Positions 16,894 through 26,196 of a stretch of 64,000 nt of DNA are shown piece after piece. The translations under genes were made by a program, and so were the position numbers. The stretch covers positions 1-64,000 of the forward strand of contig DASTQL010000141.1 of the NCBI GenBank assembly GCA_035761805.1. The letters are read 5' to 3'. Numbering within the stretch: the first letter of the stretch is position 1; each line of letters opens with the position of its first letter. Under the pieces are notes generated by a model, which was not told the DNA's origin, made no database searches, and saw only the letters and a list, made by a program, of their open reading frames with translations. This DNA is from DASTQL01 sp035761805. Lineage in GTDB: Bacteria; Actinomycetota; Actinomycetes; Jiangellales; Jiangellaceae.

Positions 16894-17053
16894 GGGCCTC
16901 CCTCGCTCGGCCCGTTCAGGATCGCCCCACACCGCTCGCCGGCCAAGCACAGCCCGGGAGGGTCCCTGAGGCACGCACGGGCGGGCGGATCACCCTGCGG
17001 GCGTACTGTGAGTGACGACGTCCCCCTGCCACGCGTGGGAAGGAGGGACGCAC

Positions 17054-18808
17054 ATGGCACCTGTCACCGGTCGCGAGCCCGGCCAGGGTCACCTCCATCC
17101 CGCCCGAGGCTCCGTGCTGTGGGCACTCGGGGTCGCCGGGCTGGCGGCCGCGTCCGTCGCGGTGGCCCTCGCGATGACCGGCGACAACCTCCAACGCCCC
17201 GTGCTGCAGGCAGTCCTGATCAACTGGATCGTCCTCCCGTACACCCTCAGCGGGATCGTCGCCTGGTGGCGCCGGCCGGACAGCCGGCTGGGCCCGCTGA
17301 TGGTGGCAGTCGGCCTGGTGACGGCACTGTCGTCGCTGCAGTGGGCGGACTCGCCCCTGCTCTTCACCGCCGGCCACCTGGTCGACATGCTCCCGCCGGT
17401 GCTGATCCTGCACGTCTTCCTGGCCTATCCGACCGGCCTGCTGCAGGCGCGCTCAGAGAGGCTCGTCGTGGTGACCGGCTACCTCGTCGCCCTGCTCCCG
17501 CAGGTGGCGAAGGGACTCCTGGGCGTCCAACCGGGCAGCCTGCTGAACCTGGTCGAGGCGGCAGCGCTGGGCTCGGCGATCGAGCAGGGCCAGCTCCTGG
17601 CGATCAGCGTGCTGCTGCTGGTGGGGGTCGTCCTGCTCGTGTCACGCCGGCGACGCACCGGGCGGCCGCGACGACGACCGGTCGGGTTGCTGACCGACGC
17701 CTTCGCGTTGGGACTGGTCATGCTGGCCCTGCTCTTCATCGCCGGTGCGCGCGGCTGGACGTCGTTCGAGATCATCCGTCACCTGACCTTCCTCGTGCTG
17801 GGCCTGGCCCCCCTGGCCTTCCTGGCGGGGTTGCTCGACGCCCGTCTGGCCCGCGGGGACGTGGGGGGTCTGCTCGTCGACCTCCAGCAGGATGGCGTTC
17901 CCGATCTGTCCCTCTCGTTGGCGCGGGCGCTGCACGATCCCTCGGTCCAGGTCGCGTACTGGCTGCCGGAGTTCGACAGCTGGACGGACCAGGACGGCCG
18001 CCCCACGACGCTGCCCTCGTCGGGCGGCTCGCGCGCCGCTCGCCTGATCTACAGCGCCGGAGCACCAGTCGCGGCGCTGACGTTCCACAGCTCCCTGGAG
18101 GACGAGCGCGAGCTGCTGGACGCGGTCGTCGCGGCAGCCGCCATCGCCCTCGAGAACGGGCGGCTCCACGCCGAGCTCAGAGCGAGGCTCGACGAGCTCC
18201 AGGGCTCCCGCACCCGTGTGCTCCAGGCGGAGCAGCGGGAACGGCAGCGCCTCGAGCGCGACCTGCACGACGGGGCGCAACAACGGTTGGTTGCCTTGAC
18301 CCTCGAGCTCGGGCTGCTGGAGCGGGGCCTGGGGTCCGATCCGGCCACGGCGGCTCGGCTGGCCCTGGTCAGGCAGGAGCTGGCCGTCGCCCTGACCGAG
18401 CTTCGGGACGTCGCGAGGGGCCTGCACCCTGCGGTGCTGAGCGCGCACGGGCTGGCTGTGGCACTCGAGTCCCTGGTGGCTCGTTCGCCCGTCCCGGTGC
18501 GTCTCGCCGTCCACGTCGAGGGCCGCCTTGGCGAGGCCGTGGAGGTGGCCGCGTACTACGTCGTCTGCGAGAGCCTGGCCAACGTCGCCAAGCACGCAGG
18601 AGCCGACAGCATCGAGGTCGCCCTGGCCAGCGGCGGCGGATGGGTCACCGTCCGAGTCGTCGATGACGGCGCCGGTGGCGCCGACCCGGAGGGCGGCTCG
18701 GGCCTGCGCGGTCTCGCCGACCGCGTCGAGTCGCTCGGCGGCCGGTTGCGCGTCTGGAGCCCCGCCGGAGGCGGGACGCGCCTCGAGGCGGAGATCCCGT
18801 GCAGGTAG
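17054..18808 (+). CDS. Membrane sensor histidine kinase, HisKA_3 type
   Basis: A 584-residue sensor kinase. The first 280 residues have about seven to eight membrane helices. A GAF-like segment and a coiled coil (LENGRLHAELRARLDELQGSRTRVLQAEQRERQRLE) follow. The dimerisation/phosphoacceptor box is RLERDLHDGAQQRLVAL with the conserved His, and the ATPase domain has ESLANVAKHAGA (N box), VRVVDDGAGGAD and GSGLRGLADRVESLGG (G boxes). GGAGGG precedes the ATG. The response regulator gene overlaps its end by 10 bp, so they form one unit. Confidence 0.92.
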   Translation: MAPVTGREPGQGHLHPARGSVLWALGVAGLAAASVAVALAMTGDNLQRPVLQAVLINWIVLPYTLSGIVAWWRRPDSRLGPLMVAVGLVTALSSLQWADSPLLFTAGHLVDMLPPVLILHVFLAYPTGLLQARSERLVVVTGYLVALLPQVAKGLLGVQPGSLLNLVEAAALGSAIEQGQLLAISVLLLVGVVLLVSRRRRTGRPRRRPVGLLTDAFALGLVMLALLFIAGARGWTSFEIIRHLTFLVLGLAPLAFLAGLLDARLARGDVGGLLVDLQQDGVPDLSLSLARALHDPSVQVAYWLPEFDSWTDQDGRPTTLPSSGGSRAARLIYSAGAPVAALTFHSSLEDERELLDAVVAAAAIALENGRLHAELRARLDELQGSRTRVLQAEQRERQRLERDLHDGAQQRLVALTLELGLLERGLGSDPATAARLALVRQELAVALTELRDVARGLHPAVLSAHGLAVALESLVARSPVPVRLAVHVEGRLGEAVEVAAYYVVCESLANVAKHAGADSIEVALASGGGWVTVRVVDDGAGGADPEGGSGLRGLADRVESLGGRLRVWSPAGGGTRLEAEIPCR

Positions 18809-19443
18809 CGATCGCCGAGGACAGCGTCCTGCTGCGGGAGGGACTCGCCCGCCTGCTCACCGACGCGGGGGTCGCCGTGACGGGCCGTTTCGCCAACGCG
18901 GTCGACCTGCTGCGCTTCGTCAGGAGTTCGCCGCCGGACGTGACGATCGTCGACATCCGGCTCCCCCCGACTCATACCGACGAAGGAATGCGGGCGGCGT
19001 TGGAGATCCGGCACCACAACCCCGGCGTGGGCGTGCTCGTCCTGTCGCAGTACGTCGAGCTAGGCCTGGCCATGAAGCTGCTGTCGGAGTCGGCCGAGGG
19101 TGTGGGCTACCTGCTGAAGGACCGGATCGGTGACGTCCCGGAGTTCCTCGCCGCCGTCGAACGGGTGGCGAAGGGAGGGTCGGCGCTCGATCCGACCATC
19201 GTGACGACGTTGCTGGGCCGTCGGCGCACGGTCGACCCGCTGGCCGCGCTGACACCGCGGGAGCACCGCGTCCTCGAGCTCATGGCAGCTGGCGCGTCCA
19301 ACCAGGGCATCGCCGACGCGCTGGTCATCACCGTGCGTGCGGTGGAGAAGTACGTCTCCAGCATCTTCAGCAAGCTCGGCCTGCCGTCGACGAGCAGCGA
19401 TTCCCGCCGGGTCCACGCCGTCCTCCTGTTCCTGCGCAGCTGA
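18799..19443 (+). CDS. LuxR/NarL-family response regulator
   Basis: A 214-residue two-component regulator. The receiver domain has the acidic pocket IAEDS, the phosphoacceptor Asp in VTIVDIRLPP (about residue 54), LVLSQY and the Lys in YLLKDRIG. The C-terminal HTH is LTPREHRVLELMAAGASNQGIADALVITVRAVEKYVSSIFSKLGL. GTG start inside the kinase gene. The likely targets are the CPBP-MMPL genes that follow after 138 bp, but no binding site was identified. Confidence 0.94.
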   Translation: MQVAIAEDSVLLREGLARLLTDAGVAVTGRFANAVDLLRFVRSSPPDVTIVDIRLPPTHTDEGMRAALEIRHHNPGVGVLVLSQYVELGLAMKLLSESAEGVGYLLKDRIGDVPEFLAAVERVAKGGSALDPTIVTTLLGRRRTVDPLAALTPREHRVLELMAAGASNQGIADALVITVRAVEKYVSSIFSKLGLPSTSSDSRRVHAVLLFLRS

Positions 19444-19581
19444 ACCCGGCACGCCCCGGGCTGGACCCCGGGCCGGGCCGGGGACACCAGAAACCCGCCC
19501 CGCCGATAGGCCTGGCCACCGGTCGGCGCGGTCCGGCTACCGGTGGGACGTTCGAGGCATCCCTCAGCACCGGAGCCAGCG

Positions 19582-20499
19582 ATGAAGACCCGAGTCCTCC
19601 AGGACGAGCCCGGTGACCGCCGTCACCACGTCCCGGTCGACACCGTTCCGCGCGGTGAGCCTGCCGGGCCTGCCTGGCTGGGCGGCGTGTCGAGCCTGGT
19701 ACGCCGCCATGCCCTCACAGCCTTCTTCGTCCTGTCGTGCGCCTTCTCGTGGTGTCTGGTGCCGGTCGGCACCTTCCTCCCGTTCGGACCGTTGCTGGCG
19801 GCCCTCGTCGTCGTCTCGTTCACCGGCGGACGGGCGGGCCTGCTTCGCCTGGGGGCGCGGCTGGTCCGGTGGCGGGTGGGCTGGGTCTGGTACGTGGCTG
19901 CGGTGGGCATCCCGGTCGCGGTCCACGTGGCCGCCTCCTGGCTGAACGTGGGCCTGGGTGCTTCGTCGCCGTCGATGGGTCAGTTCAGCCCGTGGCACGC
20001 CGTCCTCGTGGTGATCGGGCTGCGGCTGGTCGACCCGCTCGACGGGCCGCTCGGCGAGGAGCCCGGGTTCCGCGGGTACGCACAACCCCGGCTCCAGGGC
20101 GGGCTCACGCCCCTGCGCGCCACAGCGGCGCTGGCTGCCTTCGTGGCGGTGTGGCACCTCCCGCTCCTGCTCATGGGCGCTGACGGCATGCAGCCCGCCG
20201 ACCTCGTCGGGAGCGTGGCGGTCACGTTCTGGTACGCGTGGCTCTTCAACCACACGGGCGGCAGCGTGCTGCTGACCGTCGTCGCGCACGCCACCGAGGG
20301 CAGCATCCAGACCGGCTCGCTCTGGGCCGCCGGCCACGACGCCTCACGTCAGACGCTGCTCTACAGCCTGGTGTGGGCGTCGGTGGCCGTGGCTCTCGTC
20401 GTCCTCGACCGCCGCGCGTGGCTGTGCGCGCCGGAAACCGCAGTGGATCCCGCCCGTCGACCCGACCTCGAGAAGGCCAACCCATCGGAGAAGCCATGA
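19582..20499 (+). CDS. CPBP family intramembrane protease
   Basis: A 305-residue membrane protein of the CAAX protease/bacteriocin-processing (CPBP, Abi) family. The EExxxR motif is present as GEEPGFRGYAQPRL, the second motif as VWHLPLLLMG and the third around FNHTGGSVLLTVVAHA. About eight helices are visible. Family members cleave prenylated or peptide substrates or act in stress resistance; the substrate here is unknown. GGAG lies about 6 bases before the ATG. The stop overlaps the MMPL start (ATGA), so both are co-translated. Confidence 0.88.
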   Translation: MKTRVLQDEPGDRRHHVPVDTVPRGEPAGPAWLGGVSSLVRRHALTAFFVLSCAFSWCLVPVGTFLPFGPLLAALVVVSFTGGRAGLLRLGARLVRWRVGWVWYVAAVGIPVAVHVAASWLNVGLGASSPSMGQFSPWHAVLVVIGLRLVDPLDGPLGEEPGFRGYAQPRLQGGLTPLRATAALAAFVAVWHLPLLLMGADGMQPADLVGSVAVTFWYAWLFNHTGGSVLLTVVAHATEGSIQTGSLWAAGHDASRQTLLYSLVWASVAVALVVLDRRAWLCAPETAVDPARRPDLEKANPSEKP

Positions 20500-22817
20500 C
20501 CACGCGCCTCGGCACCCCCACGCCGGCCAGCACCGCGACCATCGCACCTGGTCCGCCTGTCGGACGGGGACCGCACCTCGCGCAACGGATGGGTCGCTGG
20601 AGCGCCCACCACAGGAAGACGGCGACGTTCGGCTGGCTGGCGTTCGTGGTCGTGACGGCGGCTGCGTCTCCTCTGGTCGGTGTCGACCAGATCGACCCGG
20701 CCACGTCCGGCTCGGGTGAGTCCGGGCGAGCCGACCGCATCCTGGTGGAGGACTTCTCGGAGCCGGCAGCCGAGAGCGTTCTCGTCGAGAGCGCCGAGCT
20801 CACCGTGGACGAGCCGGCATTCCGCGCGGCCGTGGAGGCCGCCGTGACCACGCTCGGAGCCGAGGTCGACGTCGAGAACGTGCAGTCACCGCTCGCCCCG
20901 GGGCGCGAGGGCCAGATCTCCGACGACCGCCATGCCGCGGTGATCCACTTCCAGATCGGCGGCGACCCGGCCGGGGCCAAGGACAAGATCGAGGCGATCA
21001 CCAAGGCCACCCGTCAGGTCGGGCTCGAACACCCAACGGTGTTCGTCGGGCAGTTCGGCTCCACCAGCGCCAACGAAGCATTGCAGGAGGCGTTCGCCAC
21101 CGACCTCGAGCGCGCCGGTCTCATCTCGATCCCGATCACGCTGGCCATCCTCGTCCTCGCGTTCGGCGCCCTGGTCGCCGCCTGCATCCCGGTAGTCCTC
21201 GCCCTCTCAGCGGTGGCGTCGGCGATGGGGTTGGTCGCCCTGATGAGCCACGTCGTGCCGATGGATGCGTCCGTGTCGGCGATGATGCTCCTGATCGGTC
21301 TGGCGGTCGGCGTCGACTACTCGTTGTTCTACATCAAGCGGGAGCGGGAAGAGCGCGCCGCCGGAAGGAGCGAGTCCGCCGCACTCGAAGCCGCGGCGGC
21401 CACGTCCGGCCGCTCGGTCCTCATCTCGGGTCTCACCGTCATGGTCGCGATGGCTGGCATGTTCCTCACCGGGGACCAGACGTTCGTCTCGTTCGGAGTC
21501 GCGACGATGACGGTCGTGGGCGTGGCGATGCTCGGGTCTCTCACGGTCCTGCCAGCGCTGCTCTCCCGCCTCGGGGACCGCGTGGACAGGGGCCGAGTGC
21601 CTTTCCTGGGAGGACGGGACCGTACGACTGGTGGGGGCCGGCTCTGGGGAGCCGTCATCGACCGTGTGTTGCGGCGACCGGGACTCTCGGTCCTGCTGGC
21701 CGGGGGGCTCCTCCTCGCACTGGCCCTGCCCGCTGCGCAGCTACGGACCGTGCTGCCAAGCCCGGACACCTACCCTGCCACGCTGCCCGCGGTGGAGACC
21801 TACGACCGGCTCCAGGAGGCCTTCCCGGGCGGCGAGACCCCTGCCGTCGCCGTGCTGCGCGCCCCCGACGTCACGACCCCCGAGGCGCAGTCGGCCATCG
21901 CCGACCTGCGTGAGCGTGCCCTCGCCAGCGGCCTCGTCGAGGAGCCCGTGCAGGTCGCGGTCAACGCCGCGGGCACCGTGGCCCGGGTCGCGCTACCCGT
22001 GGCGGGCGAGGCGACCGACGCTGTCGCGAACGACGCGCTCGACCTGCTCCGGGGCGACCTCGTCCCGTCGACGCTGGGCACTCTCCCCGGCAGCGAGACG
22101 GGCGTGACAGGACTCACCGCCGTGTCCCGCGACTTCAATGCCCTGATGACGACGTCACTCCCGCGGGTGGTCGGTTTCGTGCTGCTACTTGCCTTCTGCC
22201 TCATGCTGTTCGCGTTTCGCTCACTCGTCGTGGCAGTCAAGGCAGTCGTGCTCAACCTGCTCTCGGTCGCCGCGACGTTCGGGGTGATGGTGCTGGTCTT
22301 CCAGCGGGGCTGGGCGCAGGGGTGGCTCGACTTCGACTCGACGGCGGGCATCCACGCCTTCCTGCCCATCATGTTGTTCGTCATCCTCTTCGGCCTCTCG
22401 ATGGACTACCACGTCTTCATCCTCAGCAGGATCAGGGAGACCTACGACCGGGGCGCCGGCACCGACGCGGCCATCGCCCACGGCATCAAGAGCACGGCCG
22501 GCGTGGTCACGAGCGCCGCCGTGGTGATGGTCGCGGTCTTCTCGGTCTTCGTGTCGCTGTCGATGATCACGTTCAAGCAGTTCGGTGTCGGCCTGGCCGT
22601 CGCCATCCTCATCGACGCGACCGTCGTCCGTGGCGTCCTGCTGCCCGCGACCATGAAGCTGCTCGGCGACTGGAACTGGTACCTGCCGAAGCGGCTGGAG
22701 TGGCTGCCGCACATCGAGCACGGTGCCTCGGTCGATGCGCGCGCGCCACGTGGCGAACGACCGGATCGCCTGGACGAGGCCGTGGCCGTGCCGGCGGCGC
22801 CACGAGCAGTCCGATGA
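20496..22817 (+). CDS. MMPL-family RND-type membrane transporter
   Basis: A 773-residue transporter with the duplicated MMPL layout: helix 1 near residue 45, an extracellular porter domain, a five-helix bundle (LISIPITLAILVLAFGALVAA to VLPALLSRLG), a second porter domain, and a second bundle. Conserved charged membrane motifs are VGVDYSLFYIKRERE and LSMDYHVFILSRIRE, the GxxxDY-type proton-relay sites. It probably exports lipids or hydrophobic compounds. The ATGA overlap with the CPBP gene and with the next gene gives a three-gene operon downstream of the two-component system. Confidence 0.93.
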   Translation: MTTRLGTPTPASTATIAPGPPVGRGPHLAQRMGRWSAHHRKTATFGWLAFVVVTAAASPLVGVDQIDPATSGSGESGRADRILVEDFSEPAAESVLVESAELTVDEPAFRAAVEAAVTTLGAEVDVENVQSPLAPGREGQISDDRHAAVIHFQIGGDPAGAKDKIEAITKATRQVGLEHPTVFVGQFGSTSANEALQEAFATDLERAGLISIPITLAILVLAFGALVAACIPVVLALSAVASAMGLVALMSHVVPMDASVSAMMLLIGLAVGVDYSLFYIKREREERAAGRSESAALEAAAATSGRSVLISGLTVMVAMAGMFLTGDQTFVSFGVATMTVVGVAMLGSLTVLPALLSRLGDRVDRGRVPFLGGRDRTTGGGRLWGAVIDRVLRRPGLSVLLAGGLLLALALPAAQLRTVLPSPDTYPATLPAVETYDRLQEAFPGGETPAVAVLRAPDVTTPEAQSAIADLRERALASGLVEEPVQVAVNAAGTVARVALPVAGEATDAVANDALDLLRGDLVPSTLGTLPGSETGVTGLTAVSRDFNALMTTSLPRVVGFVLLLAFCLMLFAFRSLVVAVKAVVLNLLSVAATFGVMVLVFQRGWAQGWLDFDSTAGIHAFLPIMLFVILFGLSMDYHVFILSRIRETYDRGAGTDAAIAHGIKSTAGVVTSAAVVMVAVFSVFVSLSMITFKQFGVGLAVAILIDATVVRGVLLPATMKLLGDWNWYLPKRLEWLPHIEHGASVDARAPRGERPDRLDEAVAVPAAPRAVR

Positions 22818-23542
22818 GCGCGGCCCTCCGACCCCAGCGGGCCGCGGCCGGATGGCGCCGCCTGGTACTGCTCGGGACCCCACCGGCCTTCGCCGCGCTG
22901 ACGCTGCTCCACCCGGCGCAGCACCCGGGGCACCTCGAGGACACGACCCGGTGGATGACGGTGCACGTGGGGCAGCTCGTCCTCAGCGTGCTGTTGGCGT
23001 ACTGCGTGTGGTTCCTGCTCGAGGGGATACCCGGACGCGCGGCCGGCGTGGCCCGCGGGACCCTCCCGGTGTTCCTCGTGTTCTTCTCGGCGTTCGACGC
23101 GGTGGCTGGGTTGGCGACGGGGTGGCTCGCGGGCGCTGACCACCACGGCGTCGTGGAGGCAGGCGTGGCCGACCAGGCGATCACGGAGCTGTTCGATCAC
23201 AACTGGCTGGCCGGCAATGCGTCGGTCACCGGGGGTGTGGGTGGCCTTGCGTGGGCCGTCGTCGCGGGCTCGGCAGCGGTGGCCCTGCGTACGGCGGGCG
23301 CGGACCGGCTGACCGTCTCCTTCATGGCAGCCTCGCTGCTCTTCACGGTCCACCCACCGCCCTTCGGCACCATCGGGCTCCTCGCGTTGTCCGCCGCCAC
23401 GCTGCGCTGGGACCGCCAGCTGCGACGCGGGTCGCGAGCCTCGGACCAACGGGCGCCCGAGCCAGCCGGCCGGACGAGCGCTCGAGAGTGGGCCACCACC
23501 ACCGAAGCTGGGACGTCGAGCCCGACCGACCGGGAGGGGTAG
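22814..23542 (+). CDS. Membrane protein co-translated with the MMPL transporter
   Basis: A 242-residue protein with about six hydrophobic helices, for instance LGTPPAFAALTLLHP, QLVLSVLLAYCVWFLLEG and LLFTVHPPPFGTIGLLALSA. Several His residues occur in or near the helices. A polar Ser/Thr/Glu tail of about 45 residues ends it. I recognise no family. It starts within the MMPL stop codon (ATGA), so it may be an accessory subunit of that transporter. Confidence 0.75.
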   Translation: MSAALRPQRAAAGWRRLVLLGTPPAFAALTLLHPAQHPGHLEDTTRWMTVHVGQLVLSVLLAYCVWFLLEGIPGRAAGVARGTLPVFLVFFSAFDAVAGLATGWLAGADHHGVVEAGVADQAITELFDHNWLAGNASVTGGVGGLAWAVVAGSAAVALRTAGADRLTVSFMAASLLFTVHPPPFGTIGLLALSAATLRWDRQLRRGSRASDQRAPEPAGRTSAREWATTTEAGTSSPTDREG

Positions 23543-23594
23543 GCCGCCGCCAGCCCCCGGCACAAGGCACCCGAGCCGGAGCACCGACCCGACG

Positions 23595-24668
23595 CTACCG
23601 GCCGCCTCCCCGCCGATGCTCGGGTGGGAGCAGGGCGTTCACCACCACGTGCAGCACCGGCCGACGGTCGACGCCGAAGCGGTTGACGGTGCCGGCCACG
23701 GTCCACCCCCGGTCCGGGGCGGCGTACGCGAACGCTCCCCAGGCGCCCGTGTGGCCGACGAGCGGGACGCCGCGCACGTCGGTCCGGCCGAGCCCCAGCC
23801 CGTACGCGTCGTAGCGGGGATCCTCGACCGGGCGCCAGGTCGTGATATCCGCGTACGAGCCGGGGTCGAGCACCGAACCGTCGTGCAGGCCCCGCGCCAG
23901 GCGCTGCAGGTCGGCAGCCGTGGAGACCAGGCCTCCGCCGGCCCAGTCGGGGAGGGTGTCGACGTCGGCGACGGGTCGGAGCGAGCCGTCCGGATCGGGG
24001 ACGAGTGCTCGCGACGGCTCCGCGGTCCGCGGTCCCTCGTGGTGCTCGAGCCAGGTGCGGTCCATGCCGAGCGGGTCCAGCACGTGTCGGCGGTACGCCT
24101 CGTGCAGGGGCCGCCCGGTGACCGCCTCGACGGCGAGCCCCGCGACGACGAAACCGGTGTCCCCGTAAGACCAACCGGCTCCGGGTCCGAATGTCGCGGG
24201 CCCCGAGCGGAGCCCGAGCTCCACCAGCTCGGCGGGAGTCCACCGGTGACCCGGGCCCGACGCAGCCGCCTCCCGGAGCGCCGCCGAGTGGACGTAGTCC
24301 GGGAGGCCGCTGGTGTGGCCGAGGAGCATGCGCAGCGTCAGCCGGCCGACGTCCTCGTGGCCTGGCACGTCCGACCACCGCCCGGCCAGCTCCGGCAGCA
24401 CGTAGCCGATCGGGGCGTCGAGCGGGAGCAGGCCGCGGGCGGCCAGCCGTAGGACCACCACGGCTGTGACCGTCTTGGTGACGCTGGCGATCCGGATCGG
24501 GTCGTCGTCGGTGAGCCGGCGGCCGCCGGGCTCGGCGTACCAGCCGCCGGCCACCGCGGCCGCGCCGGAGCCGTCGTCGACCCGGAGCACGACGCCGGGG
24601 CACCCGACGGCGAGAAGCCGCGCCACCTCGGCGTCCAGGGCGCCACGGACGTCGTGACCCGGCGCCAC
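23595..24668 (-). CDS. Serine hydrolase, class C beta-lactamase/DD-peptidase family
   Basis: A 357-residue serine hydrolase. The nucleophile motif is SVTK (about residue 65), the second motif is SYGDTG (Tyr-x-Asn equivalent, with Asp), and the third is the HTG box in LVGHTGAWG. The region LLGHTSGLPDYV is typical of the beta-lactamase/PBP4* family (PF00144). No signal peptide is seen, which suggests an esterase or peptidase inside the cell rather than a resistance enzyme. GTG start two bases after the TetR stop. Confidence 0.86.
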   Translation of the reverse strand: MAPGHDVRGALDAEVARLLAVGCPGVVLRVDDGSGAAAVAGGWYAEPGGRRLTDDDPIRIASVTKTVTAVVVLRLAARGLLPLDAPIGYVLPELAGRWSDVPGHEDVGRLTLRMLLGHTSGLPDYVHSAALREAAASGPGHRWTPAELVELGLRSGPATFGPGAGWSYGDTGFVVAGLAVEAVTGRPLHEAYRRHVLDPLGMDRTWLEHHEGPRTAEPSRALVPDPDGSLRPVADVDTLPDWAGGGLVSTAADLQRLARGLHDGSVLDPGSYADITTWRPVEDPRYDAYGLGLGRTDVRGVPLVGHTGAWGAFAYAAPDRGWTVAGTVNRFGVDRRPVLHVVVNALLPPEHRRGGGR

Positions 24669-24670
24669 GG

Positions 24671-25288
24671 TCAGCCCCCGGGGGTGACGTAACGCTGGAG
24701 CGTCGGGGCGACCAGGGCCACCAGCTCGTCCTCGGACGCCGACGCCAGTGGCTCGGCCTTGATCACGTACCGCAGCAGGGCCGTGCCGACCAGGTGCGAG
24801 GCCATCAGCTCGAGACGGAGGTCCACGTCCGGCCCGTCGAGCAGCGGTCGCACCCGGATCAGCACGATGCTGGTGATGAACTGGCGCAGCAGCAAGGCAG
24901 CCGTCTCGTGACCGATGGCCGATCGGAGCAGGGCCAGGAACGGCGCGCGGGTCACCGGGTTGCCCCAGACCGAGAGGAACGTCCGCACGAACCGCTCGGC
25001 GAGCTCGTCGACCGGACCCGCTGCGACGGTCTCGGCCAGCACGGCCGGGTCGATCGTCAGCTCCATGGCGGCGAGGAAGACCTTCTCCTTGGTGCCGAAG
25101 TAGTGGTGCACGAGCGCGGGGTCGACGCCCGCGCGGGAGGCGATCGCCCGGATGCTCGTCGCGTCGAAGCCCTTCGCGGCGAACTCCGCCCTGGCTGCTC
25201 CGAGGATCTCCCCGCGGGTGTCGGGCGCACCCGGACGCCGCCCGGGGCCGCGGCGTCGGCCCGGTCCCCGCATCGCCGTCGAGCTCAC
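24671..25288 (-). CDS. TetR-family transcriptional regulator
   Basis: A 205-residue repressor. The HTH is [44 protein letters not shown] near residues 28-72, preceded by a basic Arg/Gly-rich arm. The C-terminal ligand domain matches the actinobacterial TetR_C type with a [12 protein letters not shown] segment. It starts within the stop of the TIM-barrel gene and is followed two bases on by the serine hydrolase gene, so it probably regulates its own operon. No palindromic operator was seen in the short upstream gap. Confidence 0.92.
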   Translation of the reverse strand: MSSTAMRGPGRRRGPGRRPGAPDTRGEILGAARAEFAAKGFDATSIRAIASRAGVDPALVHHYFGTKEKVFLAAMELTIDPAVLAETVAAGPVDELAERFVRTFLSVWGNPVTRAPFLALLRSAIGHETAALLLRQFITSIVLIRVRPLLDGPDVDLRLELMASHLVGTALLRYVIKAEPLASASEDELVALVAPTLQRYVTPGG

Positions 25289-26172
25289 TGCTCGGCCCCC
25301 CGGACGACCCGCTCGGCGGTGCCGTCGGGCGCGACCGCATAAGCAGTCTCGTGCGCCACCGCCAGATTGAGCCTGGTGAAGGCGAGCGCCTCGGCCAGGT
25401 CCGCCTCACGCTCATCCCGGGTCCGGGCCTTGCGGGTCGCGACCTCGAGGACGACGGTGCCGGTCCAGCGGCCTCGTGCCAGGCGCTCCAGCAGCTCCGC
25501 ACACGGCTGCCCACCCCGGCCGGGGACCAGGTGCTCGTCCCGGGCCGATCCCGTGCCGTCGGCCAGGTGCACGTGGGCCAGCCGGTCCCCCAGGGAGTCG
25601 GCCATCGCCAGCGCGTCAGACCCGGAGACGGCGGTGTGCGAGAGGTCCAGGGTGCAGTGCGCGTAGGCCTCGTCGGTCGGGTCCCAGTCCGGCGCGTAGG
25701 CGAGGATCTCCCGCCCGGCAGCCCGCCACGGATACATGTTCTCGACGGCGACGACGACTCCGCTCTCCTCCTCCAGCCGGGCCACCTTCTCGACGAACCC
25801 GCGCGCGTAATCGCGCTGCCAGCGGAACGGTGGGTGCACCACCACGGTGGGGGAACCGAGCTGCCGGGCGGCTTCGACCGCGCGGGTGAGCCGCACCCAC
25901 GGGTCCGGGGACCACACCCGCTGGGTGATGAGCAGGCAGGGTGCGTGGATCGCCAGGATCGGCATCCCGTGGTGGTCGGCGAGCCGGGCGAGCGAAGCCG
26001 GGTCCTGGCTGACCGGGTCGGTCCACACCATGACCTCGAGACCGTCGTAGCCCAGCGACGCCGCCATCGCGAAGGCGTCCGCGGTCGTCTCCGGGTACGT
26101 GGAGGCGGTGGACAGCGCGACGGCTGCGTCCGGGACGCTCACTGCCGCGAAGGGCTCGGTGTCGGCGTCCAC
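25285..26172 (-). CDS. Sugar phosphate isomerase/epimerase-like TIM-barrel protein
   Basis: A 295-residue protein of the xylose-isomerase-like TIM-barrel superfamily (AP endonuclease 2/IolE group). The metal-site segments are visible: [36 protein letters not shown] (metal Glu), [12 protein letters not shown], and AHVHLADG, then VLEVATRK. The substrate is unknown; sugar or cyclitol isomerisation is usual in this family. GTG start seven bases after TACCCT, so probably leaderless. First gene of an operon with tetR and the serine hydrolase. Confidence 0.85.
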   Translation of the reverse strand: MDADTEPFAAVSVPDAAVALSTASTYPETTADAFAMAASLGYDGLEVMVWTDPVSQDPASLARLADHHGMPILAIHAPCLLITQRVWSPDPWVRLTRAVEAARQLGSPTVVVHPPFRWQRDYARGFVEKVARLEEESGVVVAVENMYPWRAAGREILAYAPDWDPTDEAYAHCTLDLSHTAVSGSDALAMADSLGDRLAHVHLADGTGSARDEHLVPGRGGQPCAELLERLARGRWTGTVVLEVATRKARTRDEREADLAEALAFTRLNLAVAHETAYAVAPDGTAERVVRGAEQ

Positions 26173-26179
26173 GGCGTCC

Positions 26180-26185
26180 AGGGTA
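26180..26185 (-). promoter_or_regulatory. -10 box of a leaderless promoter for the TIM-barrel operon
   Basis: Minus-strand TACCCT is followed by seven bases and the GTG start codon at 26172. No Shine-Dalgarno sequence is present. Confidence 0.6.
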
Positions 26186-26196
26186 GGCGCGGCCGG

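Noticed and set aside
23595..24668. Serine hydrolase as an antibiotic resistance beta-lactamase
   Set aside because: No signal peptide and the Tyr-x-Asn motif is YGD; more likely a general esterase/peptidase of the same fold.
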